46,806 nucleotides of DNA from Mycobacterium celatum. Its GTDB lineage: Bacteria > Actinomycetota > Actinomycetes > Mycobacteriales > Mycobacteriaceae. The translations under genes were made by a program, and so were the position numbers. Within the stretch, counting starts at the first letter, position 1; the number at the start of each line of letters is the position of its first letter. The DNA lies in NCBI RefSeq assembly GCF_002101595.1, contig NZ_LQOM01000004.1:1-46806 (forward strand), read 5' to 3'. This document shows, piece after piece, positions 1 to 8,473 of this stretch. The notes below the pieces were generated by a model, which worked only from the letters and a program-made list of their open reading frames with translations, searched no databases and was not told the origin of the DNA.

Positions 1-229
1 CCCCAGCCGTGCATCCCGGCAGGCACGCGCCGAGGGGGTACGCGTCTTGGCGGCATAGTAGGTGCTCGGGGCCACCGGTCATTGCGACCCGGCGCATGCG
101 TCCGCACTCGCGAATTTCCTCGATGAGCGGGTAAATGTCGGTCGCCGGATCGATGTCGATTCTCACCAGCCGCGACAAGGGATCACCGCGCCGAGCTTTG
201 CAGTTTCCACACCGGACGCAGCACTCCAT
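1..229 (-). CDS. Possible partial hypothetical protein running off the left edge
   Basis: A minus-strand frame stays open from a stop at 302-304 to the left edge, with a possible ATG at 229. It reads as about 76 residues with a Cys-rich start (CCVRCGNC, residues 3-10), a middle resembling an amphipathic helix (IYPLIEEIRECGRMRRV) and further cysteines near the edge. Third codon positions are roughly three-quarters G or C, compatible with coding, but the Shine-Dalgarno is weak (GGGCGG about 7 nt upstream) and no family is recognised. The opposite-strand ORFs here look no better. A zinc or iron-sulphur site is conceivable from the C-C-x2-C-x2-C spacing, but that is speculation. The remaining 230-351 appears non-coding. 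Confidence 0.3.
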   Translation of the reverse strand, partial: MECCVRCGNCKARRGDPLSRLVRIDIDPATDIYPLIEEIRECGRMRRVAMTGGPEHLLCRQDAYPLGACLPGCTAG

Positions 230-351
230 AGCCAACCGCCCAATGCGTCCACTCCCGGACGAGCACCGCCTTGTGCTCACTCCCTGCCAATCGGCTTCAC
301 ATCAGCCTAATGCCACGCAGCCGACCTGGCCCAGCAAAAAAGGGAGCGTCG

Positions 352-1041
352 CTACGAGCAGGCCGGCGTCCGCGGCTTGCCGAACCGGAAGATCAGCATG
401 CTGACCGCGATCACCGCGGCGGCCAGTGCGATTACCGGGGCGACGGTGATCCGCGACAACGTCGCGCCGACAATAGCGCCGCCGCACATCGCGGCGATGA
501 CGCTGTAGCGCAGCTTTTCCCGCTCACCGGTGCCACCGGCCAGCCTGCTGTCAAAACCGATACCGACAATCGTCGAGGTCAGCACCGTGGTACTGAGTTC
601 CTGGATCCCGAACTGGCGTGCCGCGACGTTCTGCGCGCCGAAAGTCATTGCCAGCCCGGCAATCAGGATGAGCTTGGTGTTGTCGTGATAGCGCAGCACA
701 CCGATGCCTGCCAGTATCGACAGGGCCACTAGCATACCGATCTCGATACTCAGCGCCACGGTGAGCCACCGTCGGGTCTGGTCCCCAAGTATGCGGGTCA
801 GTCGGCCGCCGATCACCGTTCCGCACAGGAATCCCAGGAACGCGACGACGGCAGCAGTCAGGTCGATTCCGGAGCCGGGAACAAACCAGAAGCCCAGGAA
901 GATGACGTTGCCCGTCATGTTGGCCACGAACACGTGGCCGAGGACCAGCACGCTGATCGCGTCCACCAAACCCGTCGCAAACGTCAGCAACAGCAGCGCC
1001 ACGACAGTGAGCCGGTCGGACACCGGCGAGGCAACTGCCAT
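352..1041 (-). CDS. DUF1275 (YoaK-type) multi-pass membrane protein
   Basis: The 229-residue protein has about six hydrophobic helices. It carries the YoaK/DUF1275 hallmarks near the N-terminus (TGLVDAISVLVLGHVF followed by ANMTGN) and in the middle (GAQNVAARQFGIQELSTTVLTST). The family is widespread in bacteria and its substrate is unknown. The start chosen is ATG at 1041, with AAAGG 11 nt upstream. An in-frame TTG at 1050 would add three residues but lies only 2 nt from that AAAGG. It follows mas1D by 28 nt on the same strand with no visible terminator, so it is probably the last gene of the mce1 transcript. In M. tuberculosis the next gene after Rv0178 is different, so this is a lineage-specific neighbour. 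A role in import is inference from position only. Confidence 0.85.
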   Translation of the reverse strand: MAVASPVSDRLTVVALLLLTFATGLVDAISVLVLGHVFVANMTGNVIFLGFWFVPGSGIDLTAAVVAFLGFLCGTVIGGRLTRILGDQTRRWLTVALSIEIGMLVALSILAGIGVLRYHDNTKLILIAGLAMTFGAQNVAARQFGIQELSTTVLTSTIVGIGFDSRLAGGTGEREKLRYSVIAAMCGGAIVGATLSRITVAPVIALAAAVIAVSMLIFRFGKPRTPACS

Positions 1042-1069
1042 GGAGTCCAATACCTTTCGGCAGGCTGCC

Positions 1070-1882
1070 CTATATCTGCGGCGTCAAATCCAACGACGTG
1101 ATGGTCGTCATCTTGGTCACCAGCCAGCGCGCGTGATCGCGTTTCATGGTCAGCCGGTAAGACAAATACCTCAGCGCCGGAACGTTTTTCGACAGCGGGC
1201 TGGTGGATGTCGTGTTGGTGTACACGATCGCGGTAGCGTTGTTCGCATTCAGTGACTCCACCGCCGCCCCGGTTACTTCGGTGGTGTTGGTGATTTGGGC
1301 CTGCTTGTTCGGCGCCACAATTGCGTCGATGTACTTGCGATACTGCGCTTCAAAGTCGCCGCTGAGGTACTGGGCCGCCCGATCGGCCAGCTTGTCCATG
1401 TTGTCTGGGTTGTAAGTCCACAACGTGGTGATGGCGTTGGCAGCGGTGCTTGCGACTCGCAGCTTGGTGTCCACGGTGGCGCGGTCCTTCACATACGGCT
1501 GAACCATCGCGCCGGCGAACGCCGCGGAGGCCACGAACAATACGGCAGCGGCGCCCACCACGATGGCGAGCCGACGACCGACAGGTCGCCTGGCCGCGTC
1601 GGTCTCCGTGACCGCCGCTTCCCCGGCTTCGTCGACGGCGGCCCCGTCAGAATCGCTGGCCTCGTCAGAATCGCTGGATTCGGCCGTTGCCGTGTCGCTT
1701 TCAACAGCATCGTCGGTCGGCGATTCAGACGCTTCCACCTCAGACTTGTCGGAATCCGGCTCGACGCCCTCGGTCGCAGCAACCGCGGACTTGTCGCGTC
1801 CTCGGCTAGGCCACCAGCGGCGCTTCCGCGGCGGCTGCTCGGCATCGGTCAGATCACCTGTTGCAGGCTGCTGATCTTCCAC
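1070..1882 (-). CDS. mas1D: Mce-associated membrane protein (Rv0178-like)
   Basis: This 270-residue protein has a long cytoplasmic tail (about residues 25-100) very rich in Glu, Asp, Ser and Ala, then one transmembrane helix at about 104-127. The extracytoplasmic domain is typical of Mce-associated proteins and ends in MTTITSLDLTPQI. Such proteins are thought to stabilise or assist the Mce transporter. The start is GTG at 1882 because GGGAAGG lies 7 nt upstream; a TTG at 1915 is possible but lacks such a site. It overlaps the end of mas1C by 34 nt, so translation is probably coupled. The acidic tail resembles that of mas1A at the other end of the mas block. Confidence 0.85.
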   Translation of the reverse strand: MEDQQPATGDLTDAEQPPRKRRWWPSRGRDKSAVAATEGVEPDSDKSEVEASESPTDDAVESDTATAESSDSDEASDSDGAAVDEAGEAAVTETDAARRPVGRRLAIVVGAAAVLFVASAAFAGAMVQPYVKDRATVDTKLRVASTAANAITTLWTYNPDNMDKLADRAAQYLSGDFEAQYRKYIDAIVAPNKQAQITNTTEVTGAAVESLNANNATAIVYTNTTSTSPLSKNVPALRYLSYRLTMKRDHARWLVTKMTTITSLDLTPQI

Positions 1883-2463
1883 TGGTCGCCTTCCCGCTGA
1901 GCGGTTAACACCCAACGATTTGTGCTCTCGATTGTTTGCTTGCCGTCGGGAGTCTTGTAGGTGACTTCGGTAGCCACCAGCACGCTCGCGCTGCCGTCGT
2001 CATTCCACCGCTCCACCCCGGCATCCAGAGCTGTGCCTTTGGTCGGCTCCGCTTGCGCGACGTTGAGGAGGACCTCGTTCACTTTGTCCCGGTACTGCTT
2101 GGCGAAATCACCTGTGCCGTTGGCTAATATCCGGTCGACGTAGGCGTTGGCGTGAAACGGGTCCAGCGACGTGAACGTTGTCATGAACGATCGAGCGAAC
2201 CCAAGCACGTCGACTTCCTTCATGGCCAACTCGTGATGTCTGCGATGGTTGACCAGGATGACCGACGACGCGGTGATTGCGCCTGCCGCGACAAATACGG
2301 CGACGGTCATTGCCAGCGGCATGACCCACTGCCGGGACGGCTTCCACCACTGGCGCGGTAATTTCCACTTTCGCAACGACATCCGCGACCACAACGGAGT
2401 TTTCGGTATCCGCTGGGATAGCAGCGGCTGTTCGCCAGGCTGAACGCGGCGGCGCGGGCTCAT
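1849..2463 (-). CDS. mas1C: Mce-associated membrane protein (Rv0177-like)
   Basis: The 204-residue protein has a basic, Trp-rich cytoplasmic N-terminus (about 1-45), one transmembrane segment at about 48-72 (PLAMTVAVFVAAGAITASSVIL) and an extracytoplasmic domain with the usual Mas ending (QWKISSLQQVI). The ATG at 2463 overlaps the stop of the RDD gene in an ATGA arrangement, indicating translational coupling. Order and size match Rv0177 in the mce1 operon. Function is known only by association: an accessory of the Mce1 importer. It lacks the acidic tail of mas1A and mas1D. Confidence 0.87.
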   Translation of the reverse strand: MSPRRRVQPGEQPLLSQRIPKTPLWSRMSLRKWKLPRQWWKPSRQWVMPLAMTVAVFVAAGAITASSVILVNHRRHHELAMKEVDVLGFARSFMTTFTSLDPFHANAYVDRILANGTGDFAKQYRDKVNEVLLNVAQAEPTKGTALDAGVERWNDDGSASVLVATEVTYKTPDGKQTIESTNRWVLTAQREGDQWKISSLQQVI

Positions 2464-3437
2464 TTTTGACCCTTCGCTGGTTTGGGTTTGGTCACCACGG
2501 TCAGGTCGTCGACGAGCCAGCGCGCGTCTGGGCTCTTGGCGAACGCAACTCGGACGGTGGCGGTGATGAATCGCTGCTGCTTTTCTCCGCCGCGATGACC
2601 CTGCAGAAATAACAGCATCTCCGCCCGATCCGGTGTTGCGGACTTGACCGCGCTGTTGGTCACCCAGTACTCGTTCACCACGGGCTGGCCCTTTTGCACA
2701 ACCTCCTGTTGTTTGGCGAGCTGGTCGCGGTATTTATCGGTCGTTAGTGAGCGGGCCCGTGCGAAATCCTGCTGCAGTGTTTTCGGGTCGTAGGTCAACA
2801 TCTCGGCGACGATCTTCGGCCCCTGCGCCTGGATCGCTGCGCGTGTCTGGTCGGAAGCCCGCTCGTGCAAGAACACCACCGTGAAGCTCAATGCGGCACC
2901 GCCCGCGCACAGCGCCGCCGCGGTCGCCACGACGATTGCGGCAAGCCGGCGCGCGACCGCGGGGCGCTGATTCGGTTCGACCCGGCGCACCTCGGTGCGC
3001 AGCAGCAGGTCGGCAAAGGTCCGTCGGCGCGAATCCCACAGCGGCCAAAGCCAACCCACGAATACGGCTAGGGTGTCCAGCACGTGGGCGAGGTCTCTCA
3101 GCAGCAGCCGCCCCACCCCGGGGCAGTTCCCGTCGCGGCGTACCACGGTGATGCCCACCAGGGCACGGCCCAGGCTCCAACCGCGGTTCGCCGGCCACAC
3201 CGTCCGGTTGATCAAGGTCAGCAGGATCACCGTCGCCGCAACCGCAACGCACAGCGACCACCACGCGCTGCGTAGCGGTACCGCCAACGAGCCCAAAATC
3301 ATCGTCGCCACCACGGCGACGCTGGGAAGCACGTCGACGGCGAACGCAGCCGCGCGGATGTGCCAGCGCGCCAGGCTATACGGCGCCGTCGCTTCGACTG
3401 CCGGCACGGTGTCGGTTTCGGCGACCACCGCCGTCAC
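2460..3437 (-). CDS. mas1B: RDD-family Mce-associated membrane protein (Rv0176-like)
   Basis: This 325-residue protein combines an N-terminal RDD domain with a Mas-type tail. The RDD part (about residues 20-150) has the RAAAFAVDVLP motif, two helices, then GWSLGRALVGITVVRRDG and RRRTFADLLLRTEV. A further transmembrane helix lies at about 165-187, followed by an extracytoplasmic domain ending in a conserved-looking ARWLVDDLTVVTKPKP. The GTG start at 3437 overlaps the mas1A stop as GTGA. Gene order and length match Rv0176. RDD proteins are poorly characterised; here the protein is presumably an accessory membrane component of the Mce1 system. Confidence 0.87.
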   Translation of the reverse strand: MTAVVAETDTVPAVEATAPYSLARWHIRAAAFAVDVLPSVAVVATMILGSLAVPLRSAWWSLCVAVAATVILLTLINRTVWPANRGWSLGRALVGITVVRRDGNCPGVGRLLLRDLAHVLDTLAVFVGWLWPLWDSRRRTFADLLLRTEVRRVEPNQRPAVARRLAAIVVATAAALCAGGAALSFTVVFLHERASDQTRAAIQAQGPKIVAEMLTYDPKTLQQDFARARSLTTDKYRDQLAKQQEVVQKGQPVVNEYWVTNSAVKSATPDRAEMLLFLQGHRGGEKQQRFITATVRVAFAKSPDARWLVDDLTVVTKPKPAKGQK

Positions 3438-4138
3438 TTGGCCACCTGGTCGAGCTTGGCAATCCGGTACTGCCCTTCGTCGGGCGCCATCTTCGCCCGC
3501 AAGCGGTAGCCGATTTCTCGGTTCTGCGTTTCGGTGTTGGACATTTTGACGCGGAGGGCCACGAGGACGTCGAACGAGCCGTCCGGATTGCGCCGTTCTA
3601 CCGCCCCGCGCAGATCGGACACCTGGACCTGAACGTTGGCAACCTGATACGCCTGGACGAACAGGCTGCTGTACAGCACCGCCTGGGACCGGAAATCTCC
3701 GGTGCTGCAGTCGATGATCTTCTGCGCCCCGGCCGACATCGCCTCGACATCGGGCGCCTGGGTTGCCGCGATGCAGTCCTTCGCGGCCGCTACGGCCTGC
3801 GCCTCATGGCGCGCGATAGCCTGGCTCTCCTGATTGGACCGCAGCGCGAAATATCCACCGGTGCCCATGCCGGCGGCCACCAGAAGAAGCGCCGCGGCGA
3901 TGCCGATCCACCACCTGCGTCCCAGCCGCGACGGATTCTGGTCGTCAACGGAAGCGCCTTCAGCGGCGGGCTCATCCTCGGATTCTGGCGAATCCTCGGC
4001 GGCCACCTCCGAACCCGAATCCTCGGCCGTCGTCTCCGACGACGAGTCTTCGCTTGTCACCTCGGTGCTGGTCTGGTCTGACGACGAATCGTCTGTTTCG
4101 GCGGGATTCAGCCGGCTGGCGCCAGCATCTCCTTCCAT
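3434..4138 (-). CDS. mas1A: Mce-associated membrane protein (Rv0175-like)
   Basis: The 234-residue protein begins with a strongly acidic Ser/Glu/Asp/Thr-rich tail (about 12-66). One transmembrane helix follows (about 76-99), then an extracytoplasmic domain containing two Cys (in AAKDCIAAT and KIIDCSTGD) that could pair. The ATG at 4138 has AGGAGA 6 nt upstream and lies inside the last 31 nt of mce1F, so expression follows the mce genes. Synteny and architecture match Rv0175. An accessory role in Mce1 complex assembly or stability is known for the class, not shown here. Confidence 0.88.
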   Translation of the reverse strand: MEGDAGASRLNPAETDDSSSDQTSTEVTSEDSSSETTAEDSGSEVAAEDSPESEDEPAAEGASVDDQNPSRLGRRWWIGIAAALLLVAAGMGTGGYFALRSNQESQAIARHEAQAVAAAKDCIAATQAPDVEAMSAGAQKIIDCSTGDFRSQAVLYSSLFVQAYQVANVQVQVSDLRGAVERRNPDGSFDVLVALRVKMSNTETQNREIGYRLRAKMAPDEGQYRIAKLDQVAK

Positions 4139-5673
4139 CCGTCGTCTCCTGTGTTGCTCGAGTTGTTGACGGAGTATTTGACTCCGTCGGGGCCCGTCAC
4201 CTCACCGCTCTGCGGACTATAGACCGCGGTGGGAGGCCCGCCCGGGGTGTAGATGCACGGGTTGGGCTGTTGCCCGTTGCACTGGACGGTACCCGAACCC
4301 GGCCGCTGCAGCGGGTCGCTGATCGGTGGCGGCGTCAGCCCTCCCGGCGGGAGCTTACTGGCGGGCAGCGGGTTGAGTCCGTTGTTGATCGACGGCGCCG
4401 GTATCACCTGTCCCGGATTCACCGGCTGATCACAGCGGGCGCCGGGCGCCGGGCAGTTGAGGATCTGGTTCGGGTCGCCGTACCAGGGGTTGGTACCGGC
4501 CGGCTCGTAGGGCTTGTTGCTGCGGCACTCCTTCGGTGTCGCCGCGCGTTTACCCGGAACGTCGACACACGGAATGTTGCGCGCTCCGCGCACCACGTTG
4601 GCGGGAGTCTCCTGCGGGATCTTGCAGTACGCGCCTTCCGGCAGGGGCGCCAGGCTGACATCCGCCGGCGACCGCCACTCCGCTGCAGCAGGCCACCCGG
4701 TCAAACACGGCGGCGGCTGGTTAATCGCCACGCCGAGGTCCAGCACCGCGTTGTGTTCTTGCTCGTACGGGGTCGAGATCGTCTGGATGATCGAACCAGC
4801 CTGGGGCAACAGCACCAGCACCTGCTCGACGCCGGCGTGGTAACGCTTGAGCATCTCGATCACGACCGCGAGATTGGCCAGAGTCTGCGGCAGTGAATCC
4901 CGGACGTCGCTGAATACCGAGTTCAGATCGTCGGCGGTCGGCGCCGCCTTCGGCAGCAGATCCCTGAGGTTCTGGTCCTTCTCGGCGGCCTGTGCACCCA
5001 GAACGTTCAGGTTGTGCGCCCAGCGCTCGATCTGCGGGCTGGACGTGGCCTGGCTGTCCAGGATCGGCGCGGAGTTCTGGATGATGTCGTCGACGTCGCG
5101 GATATTCGTTCGGAAGTCACCGACGATCGCCTGAGTGGAGTCGACCAGCCGCTGCAGCGCCGGGCCCAACCCGCCGACCGATTGCGCCGTCTCGTCGAGC
5201 AACTGGCCGATCTTTTCCTTGGGCAGCACTTCCAGCCCGCGGTTGGCGGTGTCCAGGGCCGGCCCGATCTCACTGGGCACCGTGCCCTTGGTGATGGTCT
5301 GGCCGGGCGAGAAGAACCTGCCCGGGTTGCCCGGCGACACCAGGTCCAGGTATTGCTCACCGACCGCCGACACCGAATGCACGTTGGCCGACGCATCGGC
5401 GGGGATCTTGTAGCGACTGTCGATGCTCATCGTCGCCTGGGCGCCGTGCTCGGTCGGCTCGACATCGGTGACCTTGCCGATCGTGATACCGCGATAGGTG
5501 ACGTTGGCGGTGGGGTACAAGCCACCCGACGCGGGCAGGTCGGCCTTCAGCTGGTACTGGCCGATACCCATCAAGGTCGGGATGCGCAGGTAGTACCAAC
5601 CCAGCACCAGCAGCGCCACCACGGTGATGATGCCGAACAGGACCAGCTGGCGTTTGATCAACCGAGTTAGCAT
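4108..5673 (-). CDS. mce1F: Mce family protein Mce1F
   Basis: This 521-residue substrate-binding subunit of the Mce1 importer is exported but anchored by an N-terminal hydrophobic helix (about 8-30, LVLFGIITVVALLVLGWYYL). An MCE/MlaD domain follows (about 38-120), containing GLYPTANVTYRGITIGKVTDV. A long helical region comes next (about 130-320), then a Pro/Asn/Cys-rich tail ending in GWKEMLAPAG. Mce subunits form a hetero-hexamer that carries lipids across the cell envelope. The ATG at 5673 overlaps the mce1E stop by 7 nt. Being the sixth and last mce gene, followed directly by the mas genes, fixes its identity as the F subunit. Confidence 0.95.
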   Translation of the reverse strand: MLTRLIKRQLVLFGIITVVALLVLGWYYLRIPTLMGIGQYQLKADLPASGGLYPTANVTYRGITIGKVTDVEPTEHGAQATMSIDSRYKIPADASANVHSVSAVGEQYLDLVSPGNPGRFFSPGQTITKGTVPSEIGPALDTANRGLEVLPKEKIGQLLDETAQSVGGLGPALQRLVDSTQAIVGDFRTNIRDVDDIIQNSAPILDSQATSSPQIERWAHNLNVLGAQAAEKDQNLRDLLPKAAPTADDLNSVFSDVRDSLPQTLANLAVVIEMLKRYHAGVEQVLVLLPQAGSIIQTISTPYEQEHNAVLDLGVAINQPPPCLTGWPAAAEWRSPADVSLAPLPEGAYCKIPQETPANVVRGARNIPCVDVPGKRAATPKECRSNKPYEPAGTNPWYGDPNQILNCPAPGARCDQPVNPGQVIPAPSINNGLNPLPASKLPPGGLTPPPISDPLQRPGSGTVQCNGQQPNPCIYTPGGPPTAVYSPQSGEVTGPDGVKYSVNNSSNTGDDGWKEMLAPAG

Positions 5674-6824
5674 GTCGCCCTCTCCACCAATGGTCCGCCG
5701 GGGGCGTCGTTCGGGTTCGGCGTGTAGCGAACGTCGGGAATCATCGTCGCCGGATCACGACCGTACGACTGCTCGAGTGCCCGCAACGCACCGGACAACC
5801 CGGTTCCGGTGAGGAACGCGTTGTCGACCGTCGACAACGTCGTGTCGAGATTGAGCGACGCGTTCATGAAGTCGCCGCGAATCAGCTTCGGCGCGGTGTC
5901 GATGTCGAACGGGATGGTGGCCAGGATCTTCAGCGTGCCGAGCAGATACGGCGCGGCTCGGCCCAATTCCCTCAACGGGCACTGCAGCAGCTGCAGGTTC
6001 TGATGCAGCGGACCCCGCGTTTCCGAGAGGTATTGGTCGGCCGCCAGGCTAAGCCGGCCCAGCGCATTGGTGGCGTCGATCAGCAGTTGCTGCTTTTCGG
6101 CGAAATGCTTGATCAGAGGCGGGAATTCGGTCAGCACCCGATCCAGCACATCCGCGCGGTTGCCCGCGTATGCCAGCAGCCGGTTGGTGGAATCGATGGC
6201 GTGAGTGATGTCGTCGCGCTGTTGGTTGAGTTCGCGCGTGAAGGTGTCCAGCTTGCCCAGGAACGCGCGGATCTGCGGTCCACGACCGGCCAGGATGTTG
6301 TTGACCTCGTTTTGAATCACCTCGAGGTTCGAGATACCGCCGCCGCGCAAAATCATTGCGAGACTGGCCAAGGTGCGCTCGATGTTGGGCCACGCCGACG
6401 AATTCTTCAGCGGAATGGTGTCGCCGTCCTTCAGCAGTTGCGGCGACGGGTTGGGCGGTGCTGCCAACTCGATGTGCTGAGTGCCCAGCAAACTGGTCTG
6501 TCCGATCTTGGCGGTGGCGTTCTTCGGCAGCTTGACGTTTCCGTCCACTCCCAGCGTCAGGGTGGCCACCCAGTTCTTCAGCTGGATGTCGCGGATCTTG
6601 CCGACGAACACGTCGGCGACCAGCACCTTGCTGTTGCCGTTGATCGCCAGCGTGTCCGGCACCTGCACGTAGAGGGTGTAGGCGCCGGCGCCGCTGCCGG
6701 GGCCGCCGGGCAGCGCCACGTTCGCGATGCCGCGCCACCCGCACGAGCTCAGCATCAGCGCAGCCAGCACCAAGGCCAACCCCTGCCAGGCCCGGTGGCG
6801 GGCCAGGTGAATCACGCGGCTCAC
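5667..6824 (-). CDS. mce1E: Mce1E lipoprotein (LprK)
   Basis: The 385-residue protein has a lipoprotein signal peptide with lipobox LSSC (Cys28), as expected for the E subunit known as LprK in M. tuberculosis. The mature part has an MCE domain (about 45-130, with SKVLVADVFVGKIRDIQL and LLGTQHIELAAPP) and a long helical segment; the tail ends in RATC after a Pro/Asn-rich stretch. The GTG start at 6824 overlaps the mce1D stop as GTGA. It would be lipid-anchored on the outer face of the plasma membrane and join the other Mce subunits in the transport channel. Confidence 0.95.
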   Translation of the reverse strand: MSRVIHLARHRAWQGLALVLAALMLSSCGWRGIANVALPGGPGSGAGAYTLYVQVPDTLAINGNSKVLVADVFVGKIRDIQLKNWVATLTLGVDGNVKLPKNATAKIGQTSLLGTQHIELAAPPNPSPQLLKDGDTIPLKNSSAWPNIERTLASLAMILRGGGISNLEVIQNEVNNILAGRGPQIRAFLGKLDTFTRELNQQRDDITHAIDSTNRLLAYAGNRADVLDRVLTEFPPLIKHFAEKQQLLIDATNALGRLSLAADQYLSETRGPLHQNLQLLQCPLRELGRAAPYLLGTLKILATIPFDIDTAPKLIRGDFMNASLNLDTTLSTVDNAFLTGTGLSGALRALEQSYGRDPATMIPDVRYTPNPNDAPGGPLVERATC

Positions 6825-8473
6825 GAGCCCCCTCCTGTCGAAGAGGCTGCCTCAGCGGGCAGCGGTGGTCCGCCGGGACCGGGCGCAGGCCCGGCCGGTC
6901 CCGAAACCGGCGCCGGGGTCGGCGCGACCGGTCCGGGCACCACGCCGGGTGCGGGCGGCGGCGGTGGTATCGGCTGCGGATTGCCGGGTACACCGACGAA
7001 CGGCAGCGGACCGGGCTCTTCGTTGTACGCGTTCGGCGGCCCGGGCGGGGTTTGGTACTGCGATTGGACCGGCTCGATGTTCGGGCCGCCCATCAGTTCG
7101 GCCAGCGATTCCGGGGTCAGCAAGCCTTCCGTGATCGGGCCGACCTGCGTCCCTTGCATTCCGGGGGCGACGATCCAGCCCGGCTGCGTGTTGCGGTGCG
7201 ACGTCGGTGTGTCGGGCACCCAGATCCCCGGCACGGTGGTGTCCTTGTAGCCCGGTGGCGGCTGCAGCCGCGGCTCGGAGTAGGCGACCTCCTTGGGCAG
7301 CGTCGCGGCGGTGCTGAAGAAGTTCAACCCGAACGGGATGTAGTTGAACTTGATCGCGTCCAGGATCGGCGCCAGGTACTGCGCACACAGTTCGGCGGAT
7401 TCCTGATAGCCCGCCCGGCTGAAGGCCTGAATCGTGCTGCAGATCAACTGCATCGGGTTCGCGAAGCCGATGCCGCCGAGGATCGACACCGGCTGGCCGA
7501 CGACGGCGCCGATCGACGGGTGGTAGATCTGGTTGAGGTTCGCCAGCGCCGTCGGTGCCACGTGCAAAACGGTTTCCAAACCATTCAGCGGATCGGGCTG
7601 CAGCAGCGTGTTGGTTGCGGTGGCGAGGTTGTTGACGTCGTGCGTCAGCACCTCACGGTTCTTGGCCAGGAACGGCCGAAGTGTGGTGAGCAAACTGTCG
7701 AACTGCTGAATGGCGTTGGCCAGGTCCCGGTCGGAGCCGGCCAGGCTGTCGGTGAACTGGGCGAGGTTCTTGTTGAGCGCGACGAACTTCTGGTCGTCTT
7801 CGTGCAGCGCGTTGACGAACAGCGCCAGGCTGCGCACCACGGCGAAGAAGTCGCCTCGGCCCTCGTTGAGCGCGTTCAACGACCGCGACAGGGCGTCCAG
7901 CGTGGTGTTGATCTTCTTGCCCTTGCCGGCCAGCCCGTTGGCGAACGATTCGATGATGTCGCCGAACGGCCCCTTGGGCTGTTCCTTGGTGGGGCCGAGT
8001 TTGGAGATGATGTTGGTGACGGTGTTGCGCAGCTGGTCCCACTCGGTGGGCACCTGGGTGCGCTCGATCGGGATCACCGCGTTGTCGCCCAGCACGGGGC
8101 CGCCCTTGTAGGGCGGATCCAACTGGATGTAGCGCGACGCCACCAGGGTGGGGTTGAGGATCTCCGCCGAGGCGTTGGCCGGGACCTTGTACTTGTTGGC
8201 GTAGTGGAAGGTCACCTTCATCTTGTCGCCGGCCGGCTCGATCTTGTCGATGGAGCCCACGGGCACACCCATGATCCGGACCTCGTCGCCTTTGTATAGC
8301 GCGTTGGCCTCGGGGAAGTATGCGACGACGGTGTTGTTGGTCAGCTTCTTGAAGAGCTGAATCCCGACATAGCCTGCGACCAAGGCAAGCACGATCACCA
8401 GCGAGCCGATGATCACCGCCGCCCGCGACAGCTTGGGTAGCCGCAGGTTGCGGATATCGAAGACGGTGCTCAA
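6821..8473 (-). CDS. mce1D: Mce family protein Mce1D
   Basis: This 550-residue subunit has an N-terminal membrane anchor (about 18-40, AAVIIGSLVIVLALVAGYVG), an MCE domain (about 50-125, with GDEVRIMGVPVGSIDKIEP), a helical region, and a Pro/Gly/Ala-rich C-terminal tail (about 470-550) of the kind thought to protrude into the cell wall. The start is TTG at 8473, forming a TTGA overlap with the mce1C stop. The predicted N-terminus MSTVFDIRNLRLPKLSRA agrees with what I recall of Mce1D, which supports this unusual start codon. Role: lipid-binding channel subunit of the Mce1 importer. Confidence 0.94.
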   Translation of the reverse strand: MSTVFDIRNLRLPKLSRAAVIIGSLVIVLALVAGYVGIQLFKKLTNNTVVAYFPEANALYKGDEVRIMGVPVGSIDKIEPAGDKMKVTFHYANKYKVPANASAEILNPTLVASRYIQLDPPYKGGPVLGDNAVIPIERTQVPTEWDQLRNTVTNIISKLGPTKEQPKGPFGDIIESFANGLAGKGKKINTTLDALSRSLNALNEGRGDFFAVVRSLALFVNALHEDDQKFVALNKNLAQFTDSLAGSDRDLANAIQQFDSLLTTLRPFLAKNREVLTHDVNNLATATNTLLQPDPLNGLETVLHVAPTALANLNQIYHPSIGAVVGQPVSILGGIGFANPMQLICSTIQAFSRAGYQESAELCAQYLAPILDAIKFNYIPFGLNFFSTAATLPKEVAYSEPRLQPPPGYKDTTVPGIWVPDTPTSHRNTQPGWIVAPGMQGTQVGPITEGLLTPESLAELMGGPNIEPVQSQYQTPPGPPNAYNEEPGPLPFVGVPGNPQPIPPPPPAPGVVPGPVAPTPAPVSGPAGPAPGPGGPPLPAEAASSTGGGS

